Part shown: in pieces, positions 15,531-24,505 of the stretch
Layout of the letters: each line of letters starts with the position of its first letter
How positions within the stretch are numbered: position 1 is the first letter of the stretch
Origin: Porphyromonadaceae bacterium UBA7176
GTDB lineage: Bacteria > Bacteroidota > Bacteroidia > Bacteroidales > Muribaculaceae
Direction of reading: 5' to 3'
Assembly (NCBI GenBank): GCA_002491245.1
Contig: DKVO01000019.1
Span: 1 to 35,415 of the forward strand
Length of the DNA: 35,415 nt
The notes under the pieces: generated by a model
What the model was told of the DNA's origin: nothing
Database searches by the model: none
What the model saw: the letters and a program-made list of their open reading frames with translations, nothing else
Made by a program: the position numbers and the translations under genes

Positions 15531-16757
15531 ATGCGCAAACTCATCATACTACCACTCGTTTTCGCCCTATGCGCCTGCGGCGGACATAACGAAGCTGACG
15601 ACCACAGTCATCACAACCACGGACATGAAGCCGAAGACCATGCTCACCACCACGATCATGGCCACAGTGAAGAGGACCATGAACATCACCACCACGGGCA
15701 TGAGGCTGGCCATCAACACGGCGAAGCCAAACAGGCATCCGCAAACGGCGAGATAACCCTCCACAAAGAAACTGCCGACGCATTCGGTGTCGTGATCGAC
15801 ACCGTCGCCTCCGGCGACTTCTCATCGGCAGTCAAGGCCGCTGGTGTAGTGATCACCGCAGCCGATGCCGATGCTGTCGTGTCGGCCCCCACCGCAGGTA
15901 TAGTCCGTTTCGCTGCCGGCATAGAGCCGGGTAAAGCCCTCGGGCGTGGTGCGGCTGTTGCGACAATCGACGCAAGCGGCGTGACAGGTGGCGATGCCAA
16001 CGTGGCCGCAAAAGCTGCCCTCGATGTCGCCAAGGCTGAGTACGAACGCATAGAAACCCTCTACAAAGACCGCCTCGTCACTGTCGGCGAGCGCAATGCA
16101 GCCTTGGCCGCATACAACGCCGCCCGTGCTGCCTACAGCCCGGCAGCTGCCACCGGCAAGGCCGTGAGTCCGATTGCCGGAACAATCACCTCCCTCGCCG
16201 TTCGGCAGGGGCAGTACGTCAATGCCGGCGACCTGATAGCCACAGTGGCCTCGCCGGGCGAGCAGACCGTGCGCATCGACCTGCCCCAGCGCCACTATGC
16301 CCAGGCCCCGACATTCACCGACGCCACCGTCGTCATGCCATACACCGGATCGACCATCCGTCTTGGGCAGTACGGCGGCAAACGCATCCAGGGAACACCT
16401 GTTGCCTCGCAGGGGGCGGCAGCATACGTGCCTCTCTTCTTCTCGGCCGGTAATGCTCCGGGTTTCGTCGCCGGCACAACATTCACTGCATATCTTCTCG
16501 GCGAGCCGCGTCATAACGTCGTGTCTGTGCCTTCGACCGCAATTTCTGAGCAACAGGGCGACTTTTTCGTTTATGAGCAGCTCGACGACGAATGCTACGC
16601 CAAACGCCGGGTCGAAACCGGTGCCACCGACGGTATGCGCACTGAAATCATATCGGGCATAGCTCCCGGCACTCGCATCGTCGGCAAGGGCGTGACCACC
16701 GTACGCCTTGCCGAAACAGGCAGCAATATTCCTGAAGGTCACACGCATAACCATTGA
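15531..16757 (+). CDS. RND efflux periplasmic adaptor lipoprotein with His-rich N terminus
   Basis: Membrane-fusion subunit that links the RND pump to its TolC channel. With the start at 15531 it has 408 residues and a lipoprotein signal (FALCAC, Cys16). An upstream in-frame ATG at 15465 would bury this signal and is rejected. Residues 19-63 hold 20 histidines mixed with Asp/Glu (repeats such as HHHDHGH and EHHHHGH), and the protein ends GHTHNH; this strongly suggests divalent-metal binding. Then come a barrel-sandwich/lipoyl half (VVSAPTAGIVRF), a short helical hairpin (about 155-200), the second half (SPIAGTITSLAVRQGQYV) and a beta-barrel domain. The pump starts 4 bp downstream. The metal is probably of the Zn/Co/Ni type from the histidines, but that is inference. 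Confidence 0.92.
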   Translation: MRKLIILPLVFALCACGGHNEADDHSHHNHGHEAEDHAHHHDHGHSEEDHEHHHHGHEAGHQHGEAKQASANGEITLHKETADAFGVVIDTVASGDFSSAVKAAGVVITAADADAVVSAPTAGIVRFAAGIEPGKALGRGAAVATIDASGVTGGDANVAAKAALDVAKAEYERIETLYKDRLVTVGERNAALAAYNAARAAYSPAAATGKAVSPIAGTITSLAVRQGQYVNAGDLIATVASPGEQTVRIDLPQRHYAQAPTFTDATVVMPYTGSTIRLGQYGGKRIQGTPVASQGAAAYVPLFFSAGNAPGFVAGTTFTAYLLGEPRHNVVSVPSTAISEQQGDFFVYEQLDDECYAKRRVETGATDGMRTEIISGIAPGTRIVGKGVTTVRLAETGSNIPEGHTHNH

Positions 16758-16761
16758 CACG

Positions 16762-19700
16762 ATGCTCAACAAAATCATACGCTTTTCGCTCGACAACCGT
16801 CTGACAGTCCTCATACTCACCGCGCTGGCGCTTATCGGTGGTCTCCTGGCCCTGATGCGCATGGAGGTCGACATTTTCCCTGACCTCAATGCCCCCACCG
16901 TCGTGGTGATGACCGAGGCCCCGGGCCTGGCACCCGAAGAAGTTGAGAAAGTGGTCAGCTACCCGATCGAGACCGCTGTCAACGGCTCTACCGGAGTGCG
17001 CCGTGTGCGCTCCACATCAACGACCGGCTTCTCTGTCGTTTGGGTCGAATTTGATTGGGGTACAGATATATACACCGCAAGGCAGATTGTGAGCGAACGT
17101 CTCGACGCTGCCGCCGAAAGCCTCCCCGAAGGCGTCGACAAACCCGTCATGGGTCCGCAGTCGTCGATCTTGGGCGAGATTATGATCATCGGTCTGCGGT
17201 CCGACACCACCTCGCTTCTCGAGCTGAGGCGTCTGGCTGAGACTGCCGTCAGGCCACGTCTCCTCGCTCTCGGTGGTGTGTCGCAGGTCGCCGTGATCGG
17301 CGGCGACGCTCCCGAATACCAGATTAAGATCAATCCCGACAAGATGAGGCTTCTTGATGTGACCCTCGACGAAGTGCTCGAGGCCGCCGAAGGCTTCAAC
17401 GCAAACGCCGGCGGTGGTGTAGTGTACCAGTACGGCAACGAATATATCATCAAGGCCGACATAAACACCGACAACTGCGAAGCTCTGGCTCAAGCCGTTG
17501 TGCGCAGCGACAACCGGGGGATTGTCACACTCGGCGACATCGCCTCGGTAGAGCTTGGCGGACGTCTGCCGCGCATCGGTGTCGCTTCTGTCGAGGCCGA
17601 GCCGGCGGTGATTGTCACAGTCACCAAGCAACCGGGCACGGGCACAATACAGCTTACCGACGAAATCGACCGCACTCTCGCATCGATGTCGTCGACCCTG
17701 CCGCCCGATGTGCGCGTCTCGACCGACATATTCCGCCAAAGCGACTTTATCGACAACTCCATCGGCAATCTGCAGGAGAGCCTGCTCGAAGGTGCCTTGT
17801 TTGTCATTATCGTGCTCTTCTTCTTCCTGATGAACCTGCGCACCACGCTCATTTCTGTCATAGCCCTGCCGCTGTCGATTATTGTTTCGGTGCTCATCCT
17901 CAATGGCCTCGGTTACAGCATCAACACCATGAGTCTCGGTGGTATCGCGATTGCTATCGGCTGCCTCGTCGACGACGCCATCGTCGATGTCGAGAACGTG
18001 TACAAACGTCTGCGACAGAACGCCGCCCTGCCGCCCGACGAGCGCTTGTCGGTCCGCGATTGTGTGTACCACGCCTCGGCTGAGGTGCGTATGCCTATCT
18101 TCAATTCCACACTCATCATCACAGCCGCATTCCTGCCTCTCTTCTTCCTTACCGGCATGGAGGGTCGTATGCTCATACCTCTTGGCGTGGCTTTCATCGT
18201 AGCTTTGGCAGCCTCGACGATTGTGGCCCTCACGCTCACTCCGGTGCTTTGCAGCTACCTCCCCGGCAATAACGGCGAGGGTGTGGCTCTGGCCCGTGAG
18301 CCGCGTGTCACCGCAGCCATGCGCCGCGCCTACAGCCGATCGCTCGCGTGGGTCCTCGGCCGCAAACGTGCCATGCTCGTATGTGTCGCCGTCCTTTTTG
18401 TGGCCGCGATGGTGTGCTTCTTCACTCTCGGCCGCGGCTTCCTGCCGCGTTTCAACGAGGGTTCGTTCACAATCAACGTGTCCACGCTTCCGGGCATCTC
18501 GCTCGATGAGAGCGATGCCATCGGCCGTCGTGCCGAGGAGATAATCCTCGCCACACCCGAAGTGCAGACAGTGGCACGCAAGACCGGCCGTGCCGAGCTC
18601 GACGAGCACTCTCTCGGAGTCAACGTGTCGGAAATCGAGGCTCCCTACAAACTCGACGGACGCAGCCGAGCAGAAGTTGCCGCCGACCTGCGCAAGCACC
18701 TCGGCGAAATACCCGGAGCAGTGGTCGAGATAGGCCAGCCGATATCGCACCGTATCGATGCCATGCTTTCGGGTGCTCAGTCGCAGATCGCGATCAAGAT
18801 TTTTGGTCCGGATCTCAACCGCCTTTTCGCTATCGGTAAGGAGGTTAAGGAGATAGTCGACGGTGTCGACGGTGCTGTCGATGTCAACATCGAGCAGCAG
18901 ACCGAACGTCCGCAGCTCCTAATCCGTCCGCGTCGCGATGTTCTCGCATCCAAAGGCGTGCGCATGGGCGATTTTGCCAAAGCCATCGAAACAGCCTTGG
19001 GCGGACGTGTGGTGTCGCAGGTCTACCGCGACGGATACGCTTACGATGTGGCTGTGATCCTCGATGAAGCCCACCGCAGCACTATCGACGATATCGTCTC
19101 CCTCACCATCGACAGTCCCTCGGGTAAGGTCGCCCTTGCCGAATTGGCCGACATCCGCTCGACGACCGGCCCCAATACTGTCAACCGCGAGAATGTTGAG
19201 AGGCGGCTCCTCGTGTCGGCAAATGTCGAAGGCCGTGATCTGCGTGGCACTGTCGACGAAATCCGTCGTCGGGTAGAGGAGAAGGTCGATATGCCTCGAG
19301 GCTACCATATCGCTTACGGCGGACAGTTCGAGAGCGAGCAGGCTGCATCGCGCACCCTCCTGTGGGCCTCGTTCGGCGCCTTGCTGATTATTTTCATGCT
19401 GCTCTACGGCGAGTTCAAATCGGTGGCCCAGTCGCTTGTTATCCTGGTCAACATGCCCTTGGCACTTATCGGCGGCATATTCATGCTTGCAATCTGCGGC
19501 GATGAGGTGAATATCCCTGCCATCATAGGTTTTATCTCACTCATGGGCATCAGCACACGCAATGGTATGCTCCTGATGACACGCTACAACCACCTCAAGG
19601 CCGAAGGTCTGCCGCTTGCACGGCGTATCGCCGAGGGATCGTCCGACCGACTGCTGCCTATCGTCATGACAGCGCTGACATCGGCGCTCGCCCTTATTCC

Positions 19701-19848
19701 ACTGGCTATCAATGGCGATGCTCCCGGCAACGAAATCCAGGCCCCGATGGCAATTGTGATCCTTGGCGGTCTATTGAGTTCCACACTGCTCAATATCTAT
19801 GTAGTACCGGCTCTCTATCAGCTCCTTAACCGAAAAGAACAACGATGA
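16762..19848 (+). CDS. RND efflux pump, heavy-metal (CusA/CzcA) family
   Basis: Inner-membrane proton-driven pump of 1028 residues, the usual size, with 12 predicted membrane segments and two large periplasmic loops. The N terminus MLNKIIRFSLDNRLTVLI and DIFPDLNAPTVVVMTEAPGLAPEEVE are typical of heavy-metal RND proteins. The TM4 proton-relay motif reads GCLVDDAIVDVEN, with Asp404 at the place of CusA Asp405. By my alignment from memory, the three Met residues that bind Cu(I) in CusA (573, 623, 672) are Asn, Val and Ala here, and the CzcA-type DFG motif is also missing, so the metal cannot be named. An in-frame ATG at 16708 lies inside the adaptor gene and is rejected. Its stop overlaps the TolC start by 4 bp. 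Confidence 0.93.
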   Translation: MLNKIIRFSLDNRLTVLILTALALIGGLLALMRMEVDIFPDLNAPTVVVMTEAPGLAPEEVEKVVSYPIETAVNGSTGVRRVRSTSTTGFSVVWVEFDWGTDIYTARQIVSERLDAAAESLPEGVDKPVMGPQSSILGEIMIIGLRSDTTSLLELRRLAETAVRPRLLALGGVSQVAVIGGDAPEYQIKINPDKMRLLDVTLDEVLEAAEGFNANAGGGVVYQYGNEYIIKADINTDNCEALAQAVVRSDNRGIVTLGDIASVELGGRLPRIGVASVEAEPAVIVTVTKQPGTGTIQLTDEIDRTLASMSSTLPPDVRVSTDIFRQSDFIDNSIGNLQESLLEGALFVIIVLFFFLMNLRTTLISVIALPLSIIVSVLILNGLGYSINTMSLGGIAIAIGCLVDDAIVDVENVYKRLRQNAALPPDERLSVRDCVYHASAEVRMPIFNSTLIITAAFLPLFFLTGMEGRMLIPLGVAFIVALAASTIVALTLTPVLCSYLPGNNGEGVALAREPRVTAAMRRAYSRSLAWVLGRKRAMLVCVAVLFVAAMVCFFTLGRGFLPRFNEGSFTINVSTLPGISLDESDAIGRRAEEIILATPEVQTVARKTGRAELDEHSLGVNVSEIEAPYKLDGRSRAEVAADLRKHLGEIPGAVVEIGQPISHRIDAMLSGAQSQIAIKIFGPDLNRLFAIGKEVKEIVDGVDGAVDVNIEQQTERPQLLIRPRRDVLASKGVRMGDFAKAIETALGGRVVSQVYRDGYAYDVAVILDEAHRSTIDDIVSLTIDSPSGKVALAELADIRSTTGPNTVNRENVERRLLVSANVEGRDLRGTVDEIRRRVEEKVDMPRGYHIAYGGQFESEQAASRTLLWASFGALLIIFMLLYGEFKSVAQSLVILVNMPLALIGGIFMLAICGDEVNIPAIIGFISLMGISTRNGMLLMTRYNHLKAEGLPLARRIAEGSSDRLLPIVMTALTSALALIPLAINGDAPGNEIQAPMAIVILGGLLSSTLLNIYVVPALYQLLNRKEQR

Positions 19849-21011
19849 AACGCTCAATCATATCTGCCGTGGCGCTGTTTGTGTGCGCCACTTTGGCGGC
19901 AGAAAATCTTGATACTATTTGCCGTCGGGTAGCCCTCGAGGCGCCCTCGCTCAAAGCCGAGGCCGCAAGGCTCGATGCCGATCGGATCCAGTCCGAGGCC
20001 GACAACTCGCTTGCCGGTCCTGAGGCCGATTTCGATTATAAATTCGCACCCACGGGTGAACCCAACCGTTGGGGAGTGTCGGTAGGACAAAGTTTTGACT
20101 GGCCCGGGCTATACGGTGCGCGTCGCAAATCCAACCGTCTTCGTGCCGGTGCCATGAGGCAGCTCCATGAGCAAAATGTACTCGACAAGGCCCTCGAGCT
20201 CAAACTTGCGGCCCTTTCGCTTGCTCAGGCAAGGGAAAACCACGCGTTGATGAGCGAGGCAGCCAAGAATTTCGAGGAGTTGCACACATACCTCCAGGGT
20301 GCTTTCGACCGTGGAGCGACAACAATCCTGGCCTTGCGTAAGTCGGAGTTGCAGCTTGTGGCAATGCGCACAGCCTTAGCTGATGCCGAGGCTGCTGTTG
20401 TGCGTGCCGAAGCCTCCCTCAACGCCATTCAGCCGGGTTGCCTTGACAGTTTCCGCGATATCGTGGCGATTACTCCATTGCCTTTACGCCCGGAGACTGT
20501 CTATGCAGAGGCTTTCGACACCGCTCCGCTCACCGGAGCGAAACAGGGAGAGCTTGATGCCGCACGGAACGATATCAGCGTGGCCCGTCGGTCGGGACTT
20601 CCGTCGTTCAAGCTATCGTATGCCCATGATTTCGAGGACGGCAATCACTTCAATGGTTTCGGCATATCGGTTGCGCTGCCTTCATGGCAACCCAAAAAGA
20701 CAGTCGATGCCGCAAGGGCACGGGCCCTCGCGGCCGACTTCGACATGGTGGACTACACCACTGTGCAACGGGCACGTAACCATGCCGACTATCAGGAAGC
20801 GAGCCGTCTCTACGCACGCATATCAGACGAAAGCAAGGCTTTGGAAGGCGACTATCCGGCTCTGCTCAAGAAAGCTTTCGACTCCGGAATTCTAAATATA
20901 TTCGACTACATAACCGAGTATAATGCCTATCTCGATATCCTGTCGGCACACAAGGCTCTTGTGGCTCGCTATGCTGAGATAGAGGCCCGGTTGGCAAAAA
21001 ATATCCGCTGA
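19845..21011 (+). CDS. TolC family outer-membrane channel of the RND operon
   Basis: Outer-membrane factor completing the tripartite pump. The 388-residue protein has a signal peptide (ending ATLAA before Glu20) and two TolC-type coiled-coil halves. The first has long Ala/Leu/Glu-rich helices at about 105-200. The second includes a beta segment (FGISVALPSWQPKKT) and helices at about 280-385. It is somewhat shorter than the usual 420-480 residues. The start overlaps the pump stop as ATGA, showing translational coupling. Calling it a CusC/CzcC-type channel rests on the operon rather than on specific residues. Confidence 0.9.
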   Translation: MKRSIISAVALFVCATLAAENLDTICRRVALEAPSLKAEAARLDADRIQSEADNSLAGPEADFDYKFAPTGEPNRWGVSVGQSFDWPGLYGARRKSNRLRAGAMRQLHEQNVLDKALELKLAALSLAQARENHALMSEAAKNFEELHTYLQGAFDRGATTILALRKSELQLVAMRTALADAEAAVVRAEASLNAIQPGCLDSFRDIVAITPLPLRPETVYAEAFDTAPLTGAKQGELDAARNDISVARRSGLPSFKLSYAHDFEDGNHFNGFGISVALPSWQPKKTVDAARARALAADFDMVDYTTVQRARNHADYQEASRLYARISDESKALEGDYPALLKKAFDSGILNIFDYITEYNAYLDILSAHKALVARYAEIEARLAKNIR

Positions 21012-21029
21012 CCCCAACAATCCGGCAAA

Positions 21030-21965
21030 ATGACGATAGAGATATACCGACCGGAACTTGCATCTGAATGGGATGCAGCGGTAGCTGCCACGCGTAACGG
21101 TACTTTCCTCCACATGCGCGGCTATATGGACTACCATGCCGATCGCTTTACCGACATGTCGTTGCTCGCACGCGACGACCGGGGGCGTATCGTAGCCCTG
21201 CTGCCGGCCAACCGGAGTGGCGATACGCTCGAAAGTCATGGTGGCCTCACTTATGGCGGCTGGCTCATGACGCTACGAGCCGACACCATCGCCATGATGC
21301 AGATATGGGATGAAATGACACAACTTTTACGCCGTGAAGGTGTAAAAGTTGTGATTTACAAGCCGGTACCGTATATATATCACAAATATCCGGCCGAAGA
21401 AGATATCTATGCTCTCTGGCGAGGCGGCGGACAGATACGGTCGGTACAGGTTTCGAGCACTATCGATATGTCGTGCCCCAAAGGGTTCGACATGGCGGCT
21501 CGCCGCAAAGTCCGTAAGGCTGACAAGGAAGGTATCACGGCAGCCTGTTCCGACGATTGGAGTGCTTATTGGGCGGTGCTCGAGAAGCGTCTGGCCGATT
21601 CCCACGGAGCCAGACCGGTGCATACTGTTGAAGAGATGATGTTGCTTCACAGCCGTTTTCCTGAAAATATACGGCTTTTCACCGCCACTCTCGACGGAGA
21701 AATACTTGCAGGTTCGGTAATGTTTTATACCGATACCGTCGCCCATTCCCAGTATCTTGCAAGTTCAGATGTGGGCTACAGGCTCAATGCCATGCCTTTT
21801 CTTATCGACCATATCATCAACAATTTGCCGGCAGGAATACGCTATTTCGATTTCGGCACAAGCAACGAGGACGGCGGCCGCTACCTCAACGAAGGTCTCA
21901 TCCGCCAGAAATGCAGTTTCGGCGCCCGCGCCACCGCATATACAAGTTATAAAATTGATTTGTAA
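21030..21965 (+). CDS. GNAT/FemAB-like acyltransferase
   Basis: A 311-residue protein with the layout of FemAB-type double-GNAT proteins (Acetyltransf_6). The N-terminal half has NGTFLHMRGYMDYHADRF and a SHGGLTYGGWL segment. The C-terminal GNAT half has FTATLDGEILAGSVMFYT, then AHSQYLASSDVGYRLNAMPFLIDHII and YFDFGTSNEDGGRYLNEGL. Such proteins transfer acyl or aminoacyl groups to cell-surface precursors or small molecules; the substrate is unknown. It is 18 bp after the TolC gene in the same direction and likely part of the operon, though its link to metal efflux is unclear. A perfect 12-bp inverted repeat lies inside the coding sequence at 21319-21353. It converges with the XRE gene. Confidence 0.85.
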   Translation: MTIEIYRPELASEWDAAVAATRNGTFLHMRGYMDYHADRFTDMSLLARDDRGRIVALLPANRSGDTLESHGGLTYGGWLMTLRADTIAMMQIWDEMTQLLRREGVKVVIYKPVPYIYHKYPAEEDIYALWRGGGQIRSVQVSSTIDMSCPKGFDMAARRKVRKADKEGITAACSDDWSAYWAVLEKRLADSHGARPVHTVEEMMLLHSRFPENIRLFTATLDGEILAGSVMFYTDTVAHSQYLASSDVGYRLNAMPFLIDHIINNLPAGIRYFDFGTSNEDGGRYLNEGLIRQKCSFGARATAYTSYKIDL

Positions 21966-21979
21966 CTCGGATGGATTTA

Positions 21980-22291
21980 TTAGCAAAGGGAAAGGGAAAC
22001 TCCTCCAAAAGAGAATGCTGCCGGTACTCCCATAGCTTTGAAAGCTCTGACGATTGTTCCGACAGTCAGGTTATGGCCTCTTTCAATCCTCGAAACTTGT
22101 GCTCTCCGAACTCCCATCAACTCTCCAAGTTGTTCTTGCGTGAGGTTCTTTTCTTTTCTCGCTTGTTTGATAGCTTCACCTATAAGAAATGACTGCAATT
22201 CAGCTTCCATCGCATCACGGCGCGATGTCCCTTTCTCGCCAACTACTCGGTCGAGCATTTCTTCGTGGGTATATAATTTTATTTTTTCCAT
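21980..22291 (-). CDS. XRE family regulator, HigA-type antitoxin-like, without a toxin
   Basis: A 103-residue protein. The helix-turn-helix domain is AIKQARKEKNLTQEQLGELMGVRRAQVSRIERG (about 40-74). The N-terminal extension MEKIKLYTHEEMLDRVVGEKGTSRRDAMEAELQ is the arrangement typical of HigA/RelB-like antitoxins in Bacteroidota, which usually sit next to a RelE/HigB toxin. No toxin gene is present: upstream there is only a leader of about 70 bases to the promoter, and downstream the convergent GNAT gene begins after 14 bp. It may be a remnant antitoxin or a stand-alone regulator. Confidence 0.88.
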   Translation of the reverse strand: MEKIKLYTHEEMLDRVVGEKGTSRRDAMEAELQSFLIGEAIKQARKEKNLTQEQLGELMGVRRAQVSRIERGHNLTVGTIVRAFKAMGVPAAFSFGGVSLSLC

Positions 22292-22364
22292 ATCTTATTT
22301 CGTTTGTCTGTCGTAATATTTTTTTCTCAATGCCTCTGCATGAGCTAATTCTTATGTAATGATG

Positions 22365-22372
22365 CAAAGATA
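22365..22372 (-). promoter_or_regulatory. -7 box of the XRE regulator gene
   Basis: TATCTTTG on the minus strand is a full -7 match, about 73 bases before the ATG. A one-mismatch -33 box (TTTC, 22396-22393) lies 20 bp upstream. Confidence 0.55.
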
Positions 22373-22515
22373 CTAAGAATGTTACATATATGGAAACAAT
22401 TGAGCTGTTGTTTTTGTTTTATGACGAATTTTATCATATCTACGACACACTTTATCAGGCAGGTGTACGGAAATGGACAATAGGGGTGAGGGTAATGTGT
22501 TGATTATCAAGGGGT

Positions 22516-22547
22516 GTTGACATGGCGTGAAAAATTCTGTTATTTTG
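22516..22547 (+). promoter_or_regulatory. Possible promoter of the HlyD-ABC exporter operon
   Basis: GTTG (22516-22519) and TTATTTTG (22540-22547) are each one base off the consensus and are 20 bp apart. The predicted transcription start is at or just past the ATG at 22552. So either the message is nearly leaderless or translation starts at the ATG at 22594, which has AAAGGAG just before it. Confidence 0.4.
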
Positions 22548-22551
22548 CGGC

Positions 22552-23802
22552 ATGGACAAGATAATAGACAAAACACAACAGCGAAAGGAGCAAATGCGCC
22601 GGTGGGTGCGTCTGGGCGCCTGGGGTTTAGGTATAGGAGTTGCCGTGGTCGGATCTATAATATGGTTCGGCGGCAAGAGTGTCAATGGGGCTGATCTGTC
22701 GTTCGGGACAGCCGGCCGCGGTCCTCTCGAGACAGCGGTTGCGGCGTCGGGACGGATGGTGCCTGCGGTTGAGGAGATAGTGATATCGCCTGTGGCGAGC
22801 CGTATTCTGGCAGTCTACGCCCAGGCCGGCGATAGTGTGAGCAAGGGTATGCCTCTTCTGCAACTCGACCTCGAGGAGGCTGAGACGCGCTACCAAAATC
22901 TGCGCGATAATTACCAGATAAAGAACAACAGCCTGCAGCAGCTCAAGCTTGCCAATCGTACGACTCTCTCCGATCTGGAGATGCAGATAAAAATCAAGGA
23001 GATGGATGTGAACCGTCTTGCAATCGAGGTAGACAACGAGCAGCGGCTCGACAGTCTCGGCTCGGGTACGGGCGACCGTGTGCGCCAGGCACAGACAGCA
23101 CTCGCCACAGGCCGTCTCGAACTGAAGGGTCTGCAGCAACGCCTTGCCAACGAGCGCGAGCGCCTGACCAATCTCGAAACAGCCACGGCACTTGAGGTTG
23201 GCAACAGCGCCCGAGACCTCGAGATGATGGGTCGGACTTTGAGCCAAGGCCGCATACCGGCACCGCTCGATGGCGTGATCACTTATCTCAGCAGCAGTAT
23301 CGGCAGCACTGTTGCCGCCGGCGAACGAGTGGCTGTGGTCGGCGACCTGAGTCGCTTCAAGGTTGCCGCAGAAGTTCCTGAAGGCAGCAGCTACAAGGTG
23401 GTGACCGGAGCCAATGTTTCCATACGGATGGGTAATGTGGAAATGGCCGGCAAGGTGGCAAATGTGGAACCGCAGTCGACCTCGGGTTCTGTGCCGTTTA
23501 CTGTCACACTCGATGATGCCACCAACTCACGTCTTCGCTCGGGCCTGCGTGTACAGGTTTATGTCGATTACGGATTTAAGGACGATGTGCTGCGCATACC
23601 CAACGGCAGCTATTACCAAGGCCCCGGCCCGTATGTGCTATTCGTGAGTGAGGGCGAGGGTAAACTCTCGCGCCGTACGGTGAAACTCGCCGACAGCAAC
23701 CGCGAATGGGTTGAGGTCGAATCGGGCCTCGAGGCCGGCGACCGCGTTGTGCTCAACGATATGAGCAATTACGAGAAATACAGTTCCCTGAAAATAAAAT
23801 AA
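22552..23802 (+). CDS. HlyD/MacA family periplasmic adaptor
   Basis: Adaptor of a MacAB-like exporter, 416 residues. A short cytoplasmic N terminus (MDKIIDKTQQRKEQMRRW) is followed by one membrane anchor (about 19-38). Then come the first barrel-sandwich half (EEIVISPVASRILAVYAQAGDSV), a long coiled-coil hairpin (about 100-225), the second half (PAPLDGVITYLSSSIGSTV) and beta-barrel plus membrane-proximal domains to the end. It leads an operon of adaptor, ATPase, two permeases and TolC with gaps of 13-20 bp or overlaps. Start choice: I keep 22552 because its short charged N terminus before the anchor is common in the family. The alternative is 22594 (14 residues shorter), which fits the promoter and a Shine-Dalgarno-like AAAGGAG. 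Confidence 0.9.
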   Translation: MDKIIDKTQQRKEQMRRWVRLGAWGLGIGVAVVGSIIWFGGKSVNGADLSFGTAGRGPLETAVAASGRMVPAVEEIVISPVASRILAVYAQAGDSVSKGMPLLQLDLEEAETRYQNLRDNYQIKNNSLQQLKLANRTTLSDLEMQIKIKEMDVNRLAIEVDNEQRLDSLGSGTGDRVRQAQTALATGRLELKGLQQRLANERERLTNLETATALEVGNSARDLEMMGRTLSQGRIPAPLDGVITYLSSSIGSTVAAGERVAVVGDLSRFKVAAEVPEGSSYKVVTGANVSIRMGNVEMAGKVANVEPQSTSGSVPFTVTLDDATNSRLRSGLRVQVYVDYGFKDDVLRIPNGSYYQGPGPYVLFVSEGEGKLSRRTVKLADSNREWVEVESGLEAGDRVVLNDMSNYEKYSSLKIK

Positions 23803-23817
23803 TAAAACCAACAGAAT

Positions 23818-24492
23818 ATGTCACTGATCGAACTCAGCGGTATCGACAAAGTGTACCGCACCAAAGAAATAGAGACAACGGCTCTCGAGAATGTAAACCT
23901 TACAGTAGACAAAGGTGAATTTGTGAGTATCATGGGTCCGTCGGGCTGCGGCAAGTCAACGCTGCTCAATATCATCGGCCTGCTCGATAAGCCCACCGCC
24001 GGAACGGTACGGCTTCTCGACACCGATTGCAGCACTCTTGGCGACAACGCCATGTCGCACTTCCGCAACGCTAACCTCGGCTTCGTGTTCCAAAGTTTTC
24101 ACCTTATCCCGTCGCTCGACGTTGCCTCGAATGTAGAGCTACCGTTAGCTTACCGCAGCGGCATGAGTGCCTCTGAACGCCACCGCCGCGTGGATGAAGT
24201 GCTCGCACGTCTGGGCATATCGCACCGCAAGAAACACCTGCCGACACAGCTCAGCGGTGGACAGTGCCAGCGTGTGGCCATAGCGCGTGCAATCGTCGGG
24301 CGGCCGTCGATAGTACTTGCCGATGAACCTACCGGCAACCTCGACTCCAAGATGGGCGCCGAGGTGATGGACCTCCTCCACTCCCTCAACACCGACGACG
24401 GCATCACAATTGTGATGGTGACACACAACGAAGCTCAGGCGATGCAGACCGACCGCATTGTGCGCTTCTTCGACGGACGTGTAATCTCGTGA
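23818..24492 (+). CDS. ABC transporter ATP-binding protein (MacB/LolD type)
   Basis: ATPase powering the exporter; cytoplasmic, 224 residues, the normal length for stand-alone MacB/LolD-type subunits. Walker A is GPSGCGKST at 40-48, the Q-loop is FVFQSFHLIP near 89-98, the signature LSGGQ is at 145-149 followed by CQRVAIARAI, Walker B is IVLADE at 165-170 followed by PTGNLDS, and the switch histidine is in MVTHNEAQ. In this family the complex usually works by mechanotransmission, moving substrates from the periplasm rather than across the inner membrane. It lies 15 bp after the adaptor gene. Confidence 0.96.
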   Translation: MSLIELSGIDKVYRTKEIETTALENVNLTVDKGEFVSIMGPSGCGKSTLLNIIGLLDKPTAGTVRLLDTDCSTLGDNAMSHFRNANLGFVFQSFHLIPSLDVASNVELPLAYRSGMSASERHRRVDEVLARLGISHRKKHLPTQLSGGQCQRVAIARAIVGRPSIVLADEPTGNLDSKMGAEVMDLLHSLNTDDGITIVMVTHNEAQAMQTDRIVRFFDGRVIS

Positions 24493-24505
24493 ACAGACAA
24501 GAGCT

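Noticed and set aside
15600..15720. Tandem-looking CAC/CAT-rich DNA as a possible repeat array
   Set aside because: It is the coding sequence of the His-rich adaptor segment; units are irregular and in frame.
17017..18750. 577-codon minus-strand ORF inside the RND pump gene
   Set aside because: The plus strand encodes a clear RND pump. The antisense translation has skewed Asp/His/Glu composition and no motif.
22382..22576. 64-codon minus-strand ORF between the XRE and adaptor genes
   Set aside because: No coding features; it covers the promoter regions of both neighbours and cannot be a toxin partner because it lies upstream of the XRE promoter.
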